A stretch of 64,000 nt of DNA, taken from Kitasatospora sp. GAS204B (lineage in GTDB: Bacteria > Actinomycetota > Actinomycetes > Streptomycetales > Streptomycetaceae). The stretch lies in the NCBI RefSeq assembly GCF_029892155.1, contig NZ_JARZAG010000009.1:186001-250000 (forward strand), written 5' to 3'. Below, piece after piece: positions 17,879 through 27,289 of this stretch; the stretch's first letter is position 1; each line of letters opens with the position of its first letter. Both the position numbers and the translations under genes were made by a program. The notes under the pieces are model-generated. The model made no database searches. It saw only the letters and a program-made list of their open reading frames with translations, and was not told where the DNA came from.

Positions 17879-18502
17879 TCACCCGGCGTCCAGATAGAGC
17901 GCCCGCTTGTCGATGTACCGCACCACGCCGTCCGGGACGAGGTACCAGACCGGCTCACCCTTGGCCACCCGCAGCCGGCAGTCCGTGGAGGAGATCGCCA
18001 GCGCCGGCACCTCGACCAGGGAGACCCCACCGGCCGGCAGTCCGGCGGCGGTGAGGGTGTGCCCGGGACGGGTGCAGCCGATGAAGTGGGCGAGCGAGAA
18101 GAGCTCCTCGGCGTCGCGCCAGGTGAGGATCTGGGCCAGCGCGTCGGCACCGGTGATGAAGAAGAGGTCGGCGTCCGGGTGCTGGGCCCGCAGCTCGCGC
18201 AGGGTGTCGACGGTGTAGGTCGCGCCGCTGCGGTCGATGTCGATCCGGCTGACCGAGAACTGCGGGTTCTCGGCGGTCGCGATCACCGTCATCAGGTACC
18301 GGTCCTCGGCGGACGAGACGCTCGTGCCGCTCTTCTGCCAGGGCTGCCCGGTCGGGACGAAGATCACCTCGTCCAGGTGGAAGGCGCTGGCCACCTCGCT
18401 GGCGGCGACCAGGTGCCCGTGGTGGATCGGGTCGAAGGTGCCGCCCATCACACCGAGACGCTTTCTGCGCCCGGGCCCCGTCGTCGGCCTGCTCTCTCCC
18501 AT
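17879..18502 (-). CDS. nadD: Nicotinate-nucleotide adenylyltransferase
   Basis: 207 aa. Converts nicotinate mononucleotide plus ATP to deamido-NAD in NAD synthesis. The nucleotidyltransferase signature [12 protein letters not shown] is near residues 20-31 and the [11 protein letters not shown] motif is near the C-terminus. ATG at 18502 with AAGGTG upstream. It is followed 26 bp later by the LCP-like gene and then rsfS, the conserved actinobacterial arrangement. Confidence 0.95.
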   Translation of the reverse strand: MGESRPTTGPGRRKRLGVMGGTFDPIHHGHLVAASEVASAFHLDEVIFVPTGQPWQKSGTSVSSAEDRYLMTVIATAENPQFSVSRIDIDRSGATYTVDTLRELRAQHPDADLFFITGADALAQILTWRDAEELFSLAHFIGCTRPGHTLTAAGLPAGGVSLVEVPALAISSTDCRLRVAKGEPVWYLVPDGVVRYIDKRALYLDAG

Positions 18503-18617
18503 GGCGCATCACCTTACGCGACCCGCTCGGCGACCCGCCGCCCAGCCCGAGCGGCGACCGGTTGCCGCGTCCGCCGGGGCCGGATGCTCCACCGGATGCG
18601 CCACCGGATGCGTCGAG

Positions 18618-18646
18618 GGGAGCGTCCCGCCGTCCGGGGCGCTCCC
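18618..18646 (-). terminator. Candidate terminator of the 48-aa membrane protein gene
   Basis: GGGAGCG (18618-18624) / CGCTCCC (18640-18646) with a 15-nt loop, 24 nt after the stop. Beside it the sequence CCGGATGC is repeated three times (about 18580-18612). Confidence 0.45.
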
Positions 18647-18670
18647 TCTTCGCTCGCGCGCTCTGCCGAC

Positions 18671-18817
18671 CTAGCGGTCCTTGTTGAAGCGGGTGACCAG
18701 GAAGAGCAGCATCAGCAGGATGAACAGCGCGCTGCCGCCGGTGAGCAGCGGGTTGAGGCTGTCGTGGCCGCCGCCCTCGGCGAGACGGGTCAGTGCGGGC
18801 AGAGCGCTAGCGGTCAT
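18671..18817 (-). CDS. Small single-TM protein (48 aa)
   Basis: Starts at ATG 18817 (MTASALPALTRLAEGGG). The C-terminal half is one hydrophobic helix ending in a positively charged tail (LFILLMLLFLVTRFNKDR), predicting a small integral membrane protein with its tail inside. A longer in-frame start at 18886 would add Arg-rich residues and is less likely. Located between nadD and another tiny membrane protein gene, where S. coelicolor has small genes by my recollection. Function unknown. Confidence 0.62.
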   Translation of the reverse strand: MTASALPALTRLAEGGGHDSLNPLLTGGSALFILLMLLFLVTRFNKDR

Positions 18818-18954
18818 GTTCGGCAGGGCCTTCTCGACTCGGTGGGGGCCAGGACGCGGGTCCCGGCGAGCCGCTTCGGCCCGCACCCCTCATCTTACGA
18901 GGCCCTTACTCGCAACCGCGCGGCGGCTCCCCGCGTCTGACAGCAGGTGAGGCG

Positions 18955-19098
18955 TCAGTTGTCGCGACCGGCTCGGACCAGGATCCAGGCGAGCAGGCAG
19001 ACACCCACGATGGAACCGAGCACCACCAGGCGCAGGAAGAGGCCCGGACCGGGACCGCCGGAGATCGCGGCCAGGTTCACCAGGGCGTCGGGGGACAT
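18955..19098 (-). CDS. Small single-TM protein (47 aa)
   Basis: ATG at 19098 with a strong GAGGAG 8 nt upstream. The sequence MSPDALVNLAAISGGPGPG leads into one TM helix (LRLVVLGSIVGVCLLAWILV) and a short basic tail. Same topology as the 48-aa protein 137 bp downstream on the same strand; the pair may act together. Function unknown. Confidence 0.65.
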   Translation of the reverse strand: MSPDALVNLAAISGGPGPGLFLRLVVLGSIVGVCLLAWILVRAGRDN

Positions 19099-19316
19099 CG
19101 GCGGGCTCCTCGGGGAGGGTGTGACATATCGGAAGCCAGGGTAAACCGGCGACTCCCCGGCACGACGCACCGCCCCCGATCCGGCGCGGTCGACGGCATC
19201 CGGGTGTCATCCCCGCGATCCGGGGACGAGTACGCGCACGCGGACGTTGAAGCAGACGGATCCAGCGGGGGCCGGCGAAGGGCCGGGACCGGCGTCGAGC
19301 AGGAGGTACTCAGCAC

Positions 19317-20390
19317 ATGATCGATTCCACCCAGCCGGGCGGCACCCCGGGCACGCCCAGCCGCCGCCGCGAGCGCTTCCCCGGGATCTCCACCCGGGCC
19401 TGGGAGCACCCGGCGGACCGCTCGGCGCTGGTCGCGCTGCGCAAGCTGTCCGGGTTCGACGACATCCTGAAGAAGCTGGCCGGCCTGGTCTCCGAGCGCA
19501 GCATGCGGCTGATGTTCCTGGCCACCGCGGTGAAGACCTCGGAGCGCCAGTACCCGGAGATCTTCAACATGGTCCGGGACGCGGCCTACGTCCTGGACCT
19601 GGAGCAGGTCCCCGACCTGTACGTGACCCAGGACCCGACCGTCAACGCGATGTGCATCGGCATGGACACCCCGGTGATCGTGCTGACCACCGGGCTGGTC
19701 GAGTTGCTGGACGAGGAGGAGCTGCGGGCCGTGATCGGCCACGAGGTCGGGCACGCGATGTCCGGCCACGCGGTCTACCGGACGATGCTGCTGATCCTGA
19801 CCAACCTGGCCGCCCGGGTCGGCTGGATACCGCTCGGCAACCTGGCGATCATGGCGCTGGTCACCGCGCTCAAGGAGTGGTTCCGCAAGGCCGAACTCTC
19901 CTGCGACCGGGCCGGCCTGCTGGCGGGTCAGGACCCGCAGGCCTCGATGCGCGGCCTGATGAAGCTGGCGGGCGGCCACAACCTCGGCGAGATGAACGTG
20001 GACGCCTTCCTGGAGCAGGCCGAGGAGTACGAGAAGGCCGGCGACCTGCGCGACGGCGTGCTGAAGCTGCTTCAGGTGCTGCCGCAGACCCACCCGTTCG
20101 CGGTGGTCCGGGTCGCCAGGCTCAAGCAGTGGTCGGAGAGCGAGGAGTACCGCTCGATCATGGCCGGCGCCTACCCGCGCCGCGCCGACGACCCGGACGC
20201 CAGCGTGGCCGACCAGTGGCGGGCCGCCGCCGACTCGTACGGCAAGTCGATCAAGGAGAGCAAGGACCCCTTCTTCTCCCTGCTGCGGGACATCGCGGAC
20301 GGCGCCGGCTCGGTGGGCGGCAAGCTCCGCGACACCTTCACCGGCGCGAAGACCCCCGGCGGCACCCCGCAGGACGAGCCGCGCGAGTAA
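19317..20390 (+). CDS. M48 family zinc metallopeptidase
   Basis: 357 aa. The zinc motif HEVGH is at residues 142-146, and AELSCDRAGLL supplies the third ligand Glu in the family-typical position. Unlike HtpX, hydrophobicity is low; one or two weak hydrophobic stretches follow the motif (LLILTNLAARVGWIPLGNLAIM). The C-terminal third is charged. Convergent with the SCO2583-like gene. Likely a cytoplasmic or membrane-associated quality-control protease; substrate unknown. Confidence 0.87.
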   Translation: MIDSTQPGGTPGTPSRRRERFPGISTRAWEHPADRSALVALRKLSGFDDILKKLAGLVSERSMRLMFLATAVKTSERQYPEIFNMVRDAAYVLDLEQVPDLYVTQDPTVNAMCIGMDTPVIVLTTGLVELLDEEELRAVIGHEVGHAMSGHAVYRTMLLILTNLAARVGWIPLGNLAIMALVTALKEWFRKAELSCDRAGLLAGQDPQASMRGLMKLAGGHNLGEMNVDAFLEQAEEYEKAGDLRDGVLKLLQVLPQTHPFAVVRVARLKQWSESEEYRSIMAGAYPRRADDPDASVADQWRAAADSYGKSIKESKDPFFSLLRDIADGAGSVGGKLRDTFTGAKTPGGTPQDEPRE

Positions 20391-20397
20391 CCGCCGG

Positions 20398-20473
20398 CCG
20401 AGCGGCTGACGGCACCGAGCAATCGGCGCCTCGCAGTTGGCGCCTCGCGCCGAGCGGGGCGTCAGCCGCTCGG
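20398..20473. terminator. Inverted repeat between convergent genes
   Basis: 14-bp repeat (20398-20411 with 20460-20473) overlapping the stop codon of the minus-strand gene. A second overlapping pair (TGACGGCACCGAG at 20408-20420 with 20469-20481) interlocks with it. The 48-nt loop contains GGCGCCTCGC twice. Confidence 0.5.
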
Positions 20474-21535
20474 TGCCGTCATCACCGCGCAGCTCTGCCA
20501 GGCCGGCTGCGCGTGGTCGGCCGGGTTCACCGCGGGGGGCGGCCCGACGGCCGGCCCGGCGGGGCCGACCGGCAGCGGCTGCAGGTACTCGGCCTGCGCG
20601 GCGCCGCAGGCGCTCGGTCCGGCCTGCTGCGCCGAGTCGACCACGTGCACCTGCCCGTTCGCGATGTCGGTGATGCCCAGGTCGAAGCGGAGTTCACGGC
20701 GGACCGTGTAGAGGCTGACCGGGCCGTTGGTCGCCGCGCCGGCCGGGCGCAGCGCGTAGACCAGGGTGTGGTCGGTGGTGACCTCCAGGGTGCCCGGGTC
20801 CAGCTCGGCCACCTTCACGCTGCCCGCCACCTTGACGGTGTCGGTGGCCAGCCCGATCTTCATCGGGTCGAACCGGACCATCCAGCCGGTCGCGCTGTGG
20901 TGCTGGTCGTCGACCGGGGCGGTCAGGCTCTGGTCGAACTGGCCCTGCTCGTCGGGTGCCAGCAACGCTCGCACCGCGGCGGTCTGGCCCTGCACCAGGA
21001 CCGCGGGGGCCAGCTCGGAGGCCGTCAGGTACCGGCTCACGGTGTCGACGGCCGCACTGACCTGGGCTTGGCTGAAGTGCGCCGTCGCGGTGCGGGCGGC
21101 AGGCAGGCCGAGGCCCGCGCTGCCGTCCGCGAAGCCCGTCGCGGCCGCGAGTGAGGCGAACGGGCTGCTCGGGTCGGCCGCCGGCACGCCGCCGGAGGCC
21201 GGGGTGAGGACGGTCAGCTCGGCGGTCAGCTGGGCGCCGCCCGCCCCGCCCGCGTCGCGCTGCGGGGCGGTGACGCCGAAGTACACGGCGGCCCCGAAGG
21301 CCAGCACGATGAGCAGCAGCAGGGTCAGCGCCTGGCGCGGCAGCGTGCCGAACATCCGGCCGCCGAGCTTGTGCCGGACCGCCTGCGGGGCGCCGCCCAG
21401 GCGCTCCTCCGCCGAGAGTTCGGTGATCCGGGCAGCCCGGACGAATGATTCGTCGAAAACGACGGATCGGTATTCGTCCTCGCTTCCGGAACCGCCCTCG
21501 GGCACACCCTCCGGAGGCTCACCCGGGTCACCCAT
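20462..21535 (-). CDS. SCO2583-like membrane protein
   Basis: 357 aa. A ~80-residue cytoplasmic N-terminus carries the motif VVFDESFVRAARITELSAEE (about residues 25-45). One TM helix follows (about 75-92, ALTLLLLIVLAFGAAVYFG), then a ~260-residue extracellular domain with two Cys near the C-terminus (SACGAAQ, WQSCAVM) that may form a disulfide. The neighbouring gene upstream encodes a protein with the same cytoplasmic motif. By gene order it matches SCO2583. Molecular function unknown. Confidence 0.72.
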   Translation of the reverse strand: MGDPGEPPEGVPEGGSGSEDEYRSVVFDESFVRAARITELSAEERLGGAPQAVRHKLGGRMFGTLPRQALTLLLLIVLAFGAAVYFGVTAPQRDAGGAGGAQLTAELTVLTPASGGVPAADPSSPFASLAAATGFADGSAGLGLPAARTATAHFSQAQVSAAVDTVSRYLTASELAPAVLVQGQTAAVRALLAPDEQGQFDQSLTAPVDDQHHSATGWMVRFDPMKIGLATDTVKVAGSVKVAELDPGTLEVTTDHTLVYALRPAGAATNGPVSLYTVRRELRFDLGITDIANGQVHVVDSAQQAGPSACGAAQAEYLQPLPVGPAGPAVGPPPAVNPADHAQPAWQSCAVMTAPSG

Positions 21536-21623
21536 AACTCAAGGGTAGAGCCGGAGACAGCCTCTGAACGAGGGCCCGGACGCAACGGATCCGAGCGCGG
21601 ATCCGCTCATCGCGCCGGGCCGC

Positions 21624-22211
21624 TCAGCCGGTGGGCAGGACACCGGCGCCCGCGCTCGCCGGGGCGCTGGCGACGGCCCCGACGCCGGCGGGCGGCGCCG
21701 GCGAGGCCGAGCGGCTGGTGCCGACCTCGGGACGCCGTGCGGGGGCACCGCCGGTCCCCCGGTAGACCGAGGCGACCGCGACGGCCACCAGGCTGATCCC
21801 CATCACGATCACCAGCACCCAGGCCAGCGGCCGGTGCCAGCGCTGCTGCGCGACCTGCCCGCGGGCGCCCGTCCGGGGCCCGTAACCGGGCCAGCGCACG
21901 GCGCGCCGGCCGGCGCCGACCCAGGGATCGGTGTAGATCCGGTCGTCCTCCAGGCCGGCGGGGTGCGGCCGCAGCTCCAGCGGCAGCCCGTCGTACCGGT
22001 CGGCGCCGAACTCGACGGCCCGGCCGGCAGCGCCCGGCTCCGGCTCGTTGCGGGCCTCGGCGGCGGCCAGCTGCCGCTCCTTGGCACTCGGCTCGTGGAC
22101 CGCGGCGGATCTGATGAAGGCCTCGTCAAGGACCACGGTGGCGAACTCGTCGTCCGCTCCACCGTGGTCGGCGCCGTCGGAGTACGGCGAGCCCCCCACA
22201 TCCTCAGCCAC
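21624..22211 (-). CDS. SCO2584-like spore wall biosynthesis protein
   Basis: 195 aa from the GTG at 22211. An ATG at 22331 would overlap the proA 3' end and add a Pro/Arg-rich tail. The cytoplasmic part carries VVLDEAFIRSAAVHEPSAKE, nearly the same motif as in the downstream protein. One TM helix (WVLVIVMGISLVAVAVASVY) is followed by a short Ala/Pro-rich extracellular tail. By position next to proA it corresponds to SCO2584, which I recall as an interaction partner of the S. coelicolor spore-wall-synthesizing complex (MreB, PBP2, Sfr). Start choice and role are inferred. Confidence 0.65.
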   Translation of the reverse strand: MAEDVGGSPYSDGADHGGADDEFATVVLDEAFIRSAAVHEPSAKERQLAAAEARNEPEPGAAGRAVEFGADRYDGLPLELRPHPAGLEDDRIYTDPWVGAGRRAVRWPGYGPRTGARGQVAQQRWHRPLAWVLVIVMGISLVAVAVASVYRGTGGAPARRPEVGTSRSASPAPPAGVGAVASAPASAGAGVLPTG

Positions 22212-22284
22212 GGGAATCAGCGTATTACCGGGCGCGCGATTTGTCTGTGGCTCCCGGCACTTGGGCCGGCGCGGCGTAGGCCGA

Positions 22285-23577
22285 TCAGCCGCCGACACTC
22301 GGGGCGGGGGCGCCGCGCAGGTGTCCGTCACCGGTGACGATGTACTTGGTCGAGGTCAGCTCCGGCAGGCCCATCGGTCCCCGGGCGTGCAGCTTCTGGG
22401 TGGAGATGCCGATCTCGGCGCCGAAGCCGAACTCACCCCCGTCGGTGAACCGGGTGGAGGCGTTGACCGCGACCGTGGTCGAGTCGACCAGCTGGGTGAA
22501 GCGGCGGGCGGCGGCCTGCGAGGTGGTCACGATCGCCTCGGTGTGGCCGGAGGACCAGCGCCGGATGTGCTCGACCGCGGCCTCCAGTGAGGGCACCACG
22601 GCGGCCGCCAGGTCCAGCGAGAGGTACTCCGCGCCCCAGTCCTCGTCGGTGGCGGGCAGCACGGTGGCGGGCGAGCCGGCCGCCAGCTTCCGCACCTCCT
22701 CGTCGCCGTGCACGGTCACTCCCGCCTCGGCGAGCGCGGCCAGCGCGAGCGGCAGGAACTCCGCGGCCACCGCCTGGTGGACCAGCAGCGTCTCGGCCGT
22801 GTTGCAGACGCTGACCCGCTGGGTCTTGGAGTTGAGCAGGATGCCGACCGCCATCGCCAGGTCGGTGTCGGCGTCCACGTAGACGTGGCAGTTGCCGGTG
22901 CCGGTCTCGATCACCGGCACCGTGGAGCCCTCCACCACGGTCTTGATCAGCGAGGCTCCGCCGCGCGGGATCAGCACGTCGACCAGGCCGCGGGCCCGCA
23001 TCAGCTCGGTCACCGACTCGCGGCTCTCGCCCGGCACCAGCTGGATCACGTCGGCGGGCAGCCCCGCGGCGGCCACCGCGTCGCGCAGCACCGCGACCAG
23101 CGCGGTGTTCGACCGGTAGGCGGAGGCCGAGCCGCGCAGCAGCACCGCGTTGCCGGACTTCAGGCAGAGCGCGGCGGCGTCCACCGTGACGTTCGGGCGG
23201 GCCTCGTAGATGATGCCGACCACGCCGAGCGGGACCCGGACCTGCCGCACGTCCAGGCCGTTGGGCAGCGTGTAGCCGCGCACCACCTCGCCCACCGGGT
23301 CGGGCAGGCCGACCACGCTGCGCACGTCGGCGGCGATCGCGGCGATCCGCTCCTCGGTCAGGGTGAGCCGGTCGATCACCGAGTCGGGCGTACCGGCCGC
23401 CACGGCCCGGGCGACGTCCTCGGCGTTGGCGGCGGTGATCTCCGCGGCCCGCCCGGTGAGCGCATCGGCGATCGCCAGCAGCGCGGCGTCCTTGGCCGAG
23501 CGCGGCAGCGGAGCGAGCGCGGCGGCGGCCGTACGGGCGCGGCGCGCGGTGGCGAGGACGGGGCTGTCGATGGTCAT
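22285..23577 (-). CDS. proA: Gamma-glutamyl phosphate reductase
   Basis: 430 aa. NADPH-dependent reduction of glutamyl-5-phosphate to the semialdehyde, the second step of proline synthesis. Aldehyde-dehydrogenase fold with the catalytic Cys at about residue 257 in [10 protein letters not shown], the nucleotide-binding [12 protein letters not shown] segment and a conserved [18 protein letters not shown]-terminal motif. Downstream of proB with one small gene between, on the same strand. Confidence 0.96.
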   Translation of the reverse strand: MTIDSPVLATARRARTAAAALAPLPRSAKDAALLAIADALTGRAAEITAANAEDVARAVAAGTPDSVIDRLTLTEERIAAIAADVRSVVGLPDPVGEVVRGYTLPNGLDVRQVRVPLGVVGIIYEARPNVTVDAAALCLKSGNAVLLRGSASAYRSNTALVAVLRDAVAAAGLPADVIQLVPGESRESVTELMRARGLVDVLIPRGGASLIKTVVEGSTVPVIETGTGNCHVYVDADTDLAMAVGILLNSKTQRVSVCNTAETLLVHQAVAAEFLPLALAALAEAGVTVHGDEEVRKLAAGSPATVLPATDEDWGAEYLSLDLAAAVVPSLEAAVEHIRRWSSGHTEAIVTTSQAAARRFTQLVDSTTVAVNASTRFTDGGEFGFGAEIGISTQKLHARGPMGLPELTSTKYIVTGDGHLRGAPAPSVGG

Positions 23578-23643
23578 GCTCTGAAGGGTAGCGACCGGGC
23601 GGCCGCCGACTTCGCCACCGTCACCCAGTGAGACATCCGCTTC

Positions 23644-24105
23644 TCAGTACGGGTGCACGCCGCCCAACTGGGACGGCGGTTGCCCGAACCCTTCGGCGAT
23701 CCGCTGGTGGTAGGTGGCCCGGTCGACCACCTCCAGCCCGACGATCTCCCAGGGCGGCAGTTTGGCGCTGGCCTTGTGCTCGCCCCAGAGCCGCAGCGCG
23801 ATGGCCGCCGCGTCGTGCAGGTCGCGGGCCTGCTCCCAGTAGCGGATCTCGGCGTGGTCGGCGGCGTAGCGGGCGGTCAGGAAGAACGAGTGGTCGTGGG
23901 CGAGCCGCTCCAGCCCCGCGCGCAGCGGAACCAGCGGGGTCACCTCCCCCGCCACGCTGAGCACCACGTGCCAGAGCCGGCCCTGCTCGGCACCGTCCCC
24001 GTCCTGCCCGTCGTTCCCGCCGTCGTAGCCGAGCCGCAGCTGATGGACGGTGGCACCGCCCTCCTCCGCCACCTCCGGCAGCGCTCGGTCGCCCCAACGT
24101 CCCAC
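23644..24105 (-). CDS. Conserved hypothetical protein between proB and proA
   Basis: 153 aa from the GTG at 24105, chosen because a near-perfect AGGAGG lies 6 nt upstream; the longer open frame to 24342 overlaps proB out of phase. Predicted soluble alpha/beta protein with no TM helix. Conspicuous Trp/His-containing segments include HDHSFFLTARYAADHAEIRYW. I do not recognise the family. Its position inside the proline operon may reflect co-transcription only. Confidence 0.7.
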   Translation of the reverse strand: MGRWGDRALPEVAEEGGATVHQLRLGYDGGNDGQDGDGAEQGRLWHVVLSVAGEVTPLVPLRAGLERLAHDHSFFLTARYAADHAEIRYWEQARDLHDAAAIALRLWGEHKASAKLPPWEIVGLEVVDRATYHQRIAEGFGQPPSQLGGVHPY

Positions 24106-24178
24106 CGGCGGCCTCCTGTTCGGCGTTGGTCTGTGCCCGGCTTCGGTCTGTGCCCGCCCGCCGCCACCGGACGGACCG

Positions 24179-25333
24179 TCAGCCGCGCAGCACCACCAGG
24201 TCGTCCCGGTGGATGACCTCGCGCTCGTACGCGGCACCGAGCTCCTGGGCCAGGTCCCGAGTCGACCGGCCGAGCAGGCGCGGCAGCTCCCTCGCATCAA
24301 AGTTGACCAGGCCACGAGCGACGATGTGGCCGTTTTCGGCAAGAAGGTCGACCGGATCGCCCGCAGCGAACTCGCCGTCCACCTTGGTGACGCCCGCCGG
24401 CAACAGCGACTTGCCGCCCTCGACCACCGCGCGCACCGCGCCCTCGTCCAGGTGCAGGGCGCCGCGCGGGCTGCTCGCGTGGGCCAGCCAGAGCAGCCGG
24501 TCGGCGGTGCGCGCGCCGGTGCGGGTGAAGAGCGTGCCGGTGGGGCGCCCGGCCAGCGCGTCGGCGGCGTGCCGGGCGGCGGTGAGCACCACCGGGATCC
24601 CGGCGCCGGTGGCGATCCGGGCCGCCTCGACCTTGGTCACCATGCCGCCGGTGCCCACCCCTGCCTTGCCGGCGCTGCCGATCTCGATGCCCTGGAGGTC
24701 GTGCGGGCCGTTCACCTCGGCGATCCGCCGGGTGCCGGCCTTACCGGGGTCGCCGTCGTAGAGGCCGTCCACATCCGAGAGCAGGATCAGCAGGTCGGCC
24801 CGGACCAGGTGGGCGACCAGCGCGGCCAGCCGGTCGTTGTCGCCGAACTTGATCTCGGCGGTGGCCACCGTGTCGTTCTCGTTGACCACCGGGACGGCGC
24901 CCATCGCGAGCAGCTGGTCCAGCGTGCGGTAGGCGTTGCGGTAGTGGGCGCGGCGGCTGGCGTCCTCGGCGGTGAGCAGCACCTGGCCGACCCGCAGGCC
25001 GTAGCGGGCGAAGGAGGCGGCGTAGCGGGCCACCAACAGTCCCTGGCCGACGCTGGCGGCCGCCTGCTGGCGGGCCAGGTCCTTGGGGCGGCGGTCCAGC
25101 CCGAGCGGCGCCAGCCCGGCCGCGATCGCGCCGGACGAGACCAGCACGATCTCCGGTGCGCCGGACCTGGCCAACGCCTTGGCGACGGCGTCGACCAGCG
25201 CGTCCACCCGGTCCGCGTCCAGTCCGCCGGCCGCCGTGGTGAGCGAGGAGGACCCGACCTTGACCACGATCCTGCGGGCGGTCAGCACGTCCTGACGGAG
25301 CGTCGGATCGGTCAGGGGGGTCTGATCGCTCAT
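24179..25333 (-). CDS. proB: Glutamate 5-kinase
   Basis: 384 aa. ATP-dependent phosphorylation of glutamate, first step of proline synthesis and normally feedback-inhibited by proline. N-terminal amino-acid kinase domain (RRIVVKVGSSSLTT near residue 20, VVNENDTVATAEIKFGDND in the glutamate/proline loop). A C-terminal PUA domain spans about 290-384. It lies 88 bp downstream of obg on the same strand. Confidence 0.96.
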   Translation of the reverse strand: MSDQTPLTDPTLRQDVLTARRIVVKVGSSSLTTAAGGLDADRVDALVDAVAKALARSGAPEIVLVSSGAIAAGLAPLGLDRRPKDLARQQAAASVGQGLLVARYAASFARYGLRVGQVLLTAEDASRRAHYRNAYRTLDQLLAMGAVPVVNENDTVATAEIKFGDNDRLAALVAHLVRADLLILLSDVDGLYDGDPGKAGTRRIAEVNGPHDLQGIEIGSAGKAGVGTGGMVTKVEAARIATGAGIPVVLTAARHAADALAGRPTGTLFTRTGARTADRLLWLAHASSPRGALHLDEGAVRAVVEGGKSLLPAGVTKVDGEFAAGDPVDLLAENGHIVARGLVNFDARELPRLLGRSTRDLAQELGAAYEREVIHRDDLVVLRG

Positions 25334-25421
25334 CGGTCTTCCTCGCTGCGCCGGTCCGGTCTCCCGCGCAATCTACGCGAAATCCCGGACCGGCCCGTAG
25401 CGGGTTTCACCCGGTGGACGG

Positions 25422-26900
25422 TCAGTCCTCGTCGTCGCCCTCGTCCAGCTCGGCGGCGCGGCCGGAGGAGAGCGCCTCGAAGGCGAGGTACTCGCTCTCG
25501 GCGGCGTCCCGGCCCTTCTGCTTGTCCCGGCGGCGGTCGACGGCCGGGCGGGGCGTCTCGAACCGGTGGTCCTCGCCACGGCGGCCGAGCATCTCGGCAC
25601 CGGCGGCCATGGTCGGCTCCCAGTCGAAGACGACCGCGTTCTCGTCGGGACCGATGATGACGGTGTCGCCCTCCTGGGCGCCGACCTTCCACAGCTTGTC
25701 CTCGACGCCGAGCCGGGCCAGCCGGTCGGCCAGGTAGCCGACGGCCTCGTCGTTGGCGAAGTCGGTCTGGCGCACCCAGCGCTCCGGCTTGATGCCGCGC
25801 ACCCGGTAGGCGCCGTCCTCCTCGGTGACCGTGAAGCCCGTGTCGTCAACGGCCTTGGGCCGCAGCACGATCCGGGTGGCCTCCTCGATCGGCTTGGCCG
25901 CGCGCGCCTCGGCGACGATGCCGGCCATCGCGTAGTTCAGCTCGCGCAGACCCGCGCGGGAGGCGGCGGAGACCTCGAAGACCCGGTAGCCGCGCTCCTC
26001 CAGGGAGGCGCGGGTGAGGTCCGCGATGTCCTGTCCGTCCGGCACGTCGATCTTGTTCAGCGCGACCAGTCGGGGCCGGTCGTCCAGGCCGCCGTACTGG
26101 GAGAGTTCGGACTCGATGGTCTCCAGGTCGGTGAGCGGGTCGCGACCGGGCTCCAGGGTGGCGCAGTCCAGCACGTGCACCAGCACGGAGCAGCGCTCGA
26201 CGTGCCGGAGGAACTCCAGGCCCAGGCCCTTGCCCTGGCTGGCGCCGGGGATCAGCCCGGGCACGTCGGCGACGGTGTAGACGGTGTCGCCGGCGGTGAC
26301 CACGCCGAGGTTGGGGATCAGGGTGGTGAACGGGTAGTCCGCGATCTTCGGCTTGGCGGCCGAGAGCACCGAGATCAGCGAGGACTTGCCGGCGCTCGGG
26401 TAGCCCACCAGGGCGACGTCGGCGACGGACTTGAGCTCCATCACGATGTCGCGGGCCTCGCCCGGCTCACCGAGCAGCGCGAAGCCGGGGGCCTTGCGCC
26501 GGGCGGAGGAGAGCGCCGAGTTGCCGAGCCCGCCGCGACCGCCGGCCGCGGCGACGAAGCTGGTGCCGTGACCGACCAGGTCGGCCAGCACGTTGCCCTG
26601 CCGGTCCAGCACCACGGTGCCGTCCGGCACCGGCAGCACGATGTCCTCGCCGTTGGAGCCGGTGCGGTGGCCGCCCGCGCCCGGCTTGCCGTTGCCGGCC
26701 TTGCGCTTGGGCGAGTGGTGGTACTCGAGCAGGGTGGTGATGTTGGCATCGACCAGCAGGGTGACGCTGCCACCCTCACCGCCGTTGCCACCGTCAGGAC
26801 CGCCGAGCGGCTTGAACTTCTCCCGGTGCACGGAGGCGCAGCCGTGGCCTCCGTTACCCGCGGCGACGTGCAGTTCGACGCGGTCCACGAAGGTGGTCAT
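25422..26900 (-). CDS. obg: GTPase Obg/CgtA
   Basis: 492 aa from the ATG at 26900 with TGGAGG upstream. N-terminal glycine-rich Obg fold ([20 protein letters not shown]), central GTPase domain with Walker [11 protein letters not shown] and NKID, then the OCT domain and an acidic tail (ELDEGDDED). A 50S assembly and stress-linked GTPase; in Streptomyces it is tied to the onset of differentiation. Encoded right after rplU-rpmA, as in most bacteria. Confidence 0.96.
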   Translation of the reverse strand: MTTFVDRVELHVAAGNGGHGCASVHREKFKPLGGPDGGNGGEGGSVTLLVDANITTLLEYHHSPKRKAGNGKPGAGGHRTGSNGEDIVLPVPDGTVVLDRQGNVLADLVGHGTSFVAAAGGRGGLGNSALSSARRKAPGFALLGEPGEARDIVMELKSVADVALVGYPSAGKSSLISVLSAAKPKIADYPFTTLIPNLGVVTAGDTVYTVADVPGLIPGASQGKGLGLEFLRHVERCSVLVHVLDCATLEPGRDPLTDLETIESELSQYGGLDDRPRLVALNKIDVPDGQDIADLTRASLEERGYRVFEVSAASRAGLRELNYAMAGIVAEARAAKPIEEATRIVLRPKAVDDTGFTVTEEDGAYRVRGIKPERWVRQTDFANDEAVGYLADRLARLGVEDKLWKVGAQEGDTVIIGPDENAVVFDWEPTMAAGAEMLGRRGEDHRFETPRPAVDRRRDKQKGRDAAESEYLAFEALSSGRAAELDEGDDED

Positions 26901-26955
26901 GAGCGGTGCCTCCAGTTGACAAACAGGGTGAGAGAACAGGAGTTCTCTGAAATGC

Positions 26956-26993
26956 GTGCAGGGTGGACCGGAGAGACCCGATCCACCCTGCAC
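26956..26993 (-). terminator. Stem-loop between rpmA and obg
   Basis: GTGCAGGGTGGA (26956-26967) pairs with TCCACCCTGCAC (26982-26993) across a 14-nt loop. It could partially terminate ribosomal-protein transcription and lower obg expression, or stabilise the upstream mRNA. Confidence 0.65.
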
Positions 26994-27015
26994 AGGACCC
27001 AGCGGAAGAGCTGGA

Positions 27016-27273
27016 TCAGGCCTCGACGGCCACGATGTTGACGACCTTGCGGCCGCGACGGTTGCCGAACTGAACCGCACCGGCGGTCAGCGCGAACAGG
27101 GTGTCGTCGCCACCGCGACCGACGCCCGCACCCGGGTGGAAGTGGGTGCCACGCTGGCGGACCAGGATCTCGCCGGCGCTGACGACCTGACCGCCGAAGC
27201 GCTTCACGCCGAGGCGCTGGGCGTTCGAGTCACGGCCGTTGCGGGTAGAGCTTGCGCCCTTCTTGTGTGCCAT
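27016..27273 (-). CDS. rpmA: 50S ribosomal protein L27
   Basis: 85 aa with the canonical N-terminus [16 protein letters not shown], which needs no proteolytic trimming (unlike Firmicute L27), and the [20 protein letters not shown] core. The N-terminal tail reaches toward the peptidyl transferase centre. Follows rplU by 16 bp. Confidence 0.98.
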   Translation of the reverse strand: MAHKKGASSTRNGRDSNAQRLGVKRFGGQVVSAGEILVRQRGTHFHPGAGVGRGGDDTLFALTAGAVQFGNRRGRKVVNIVAVEA

Positions 27274-27289
27274 CTCGCTATCCCCTTAC

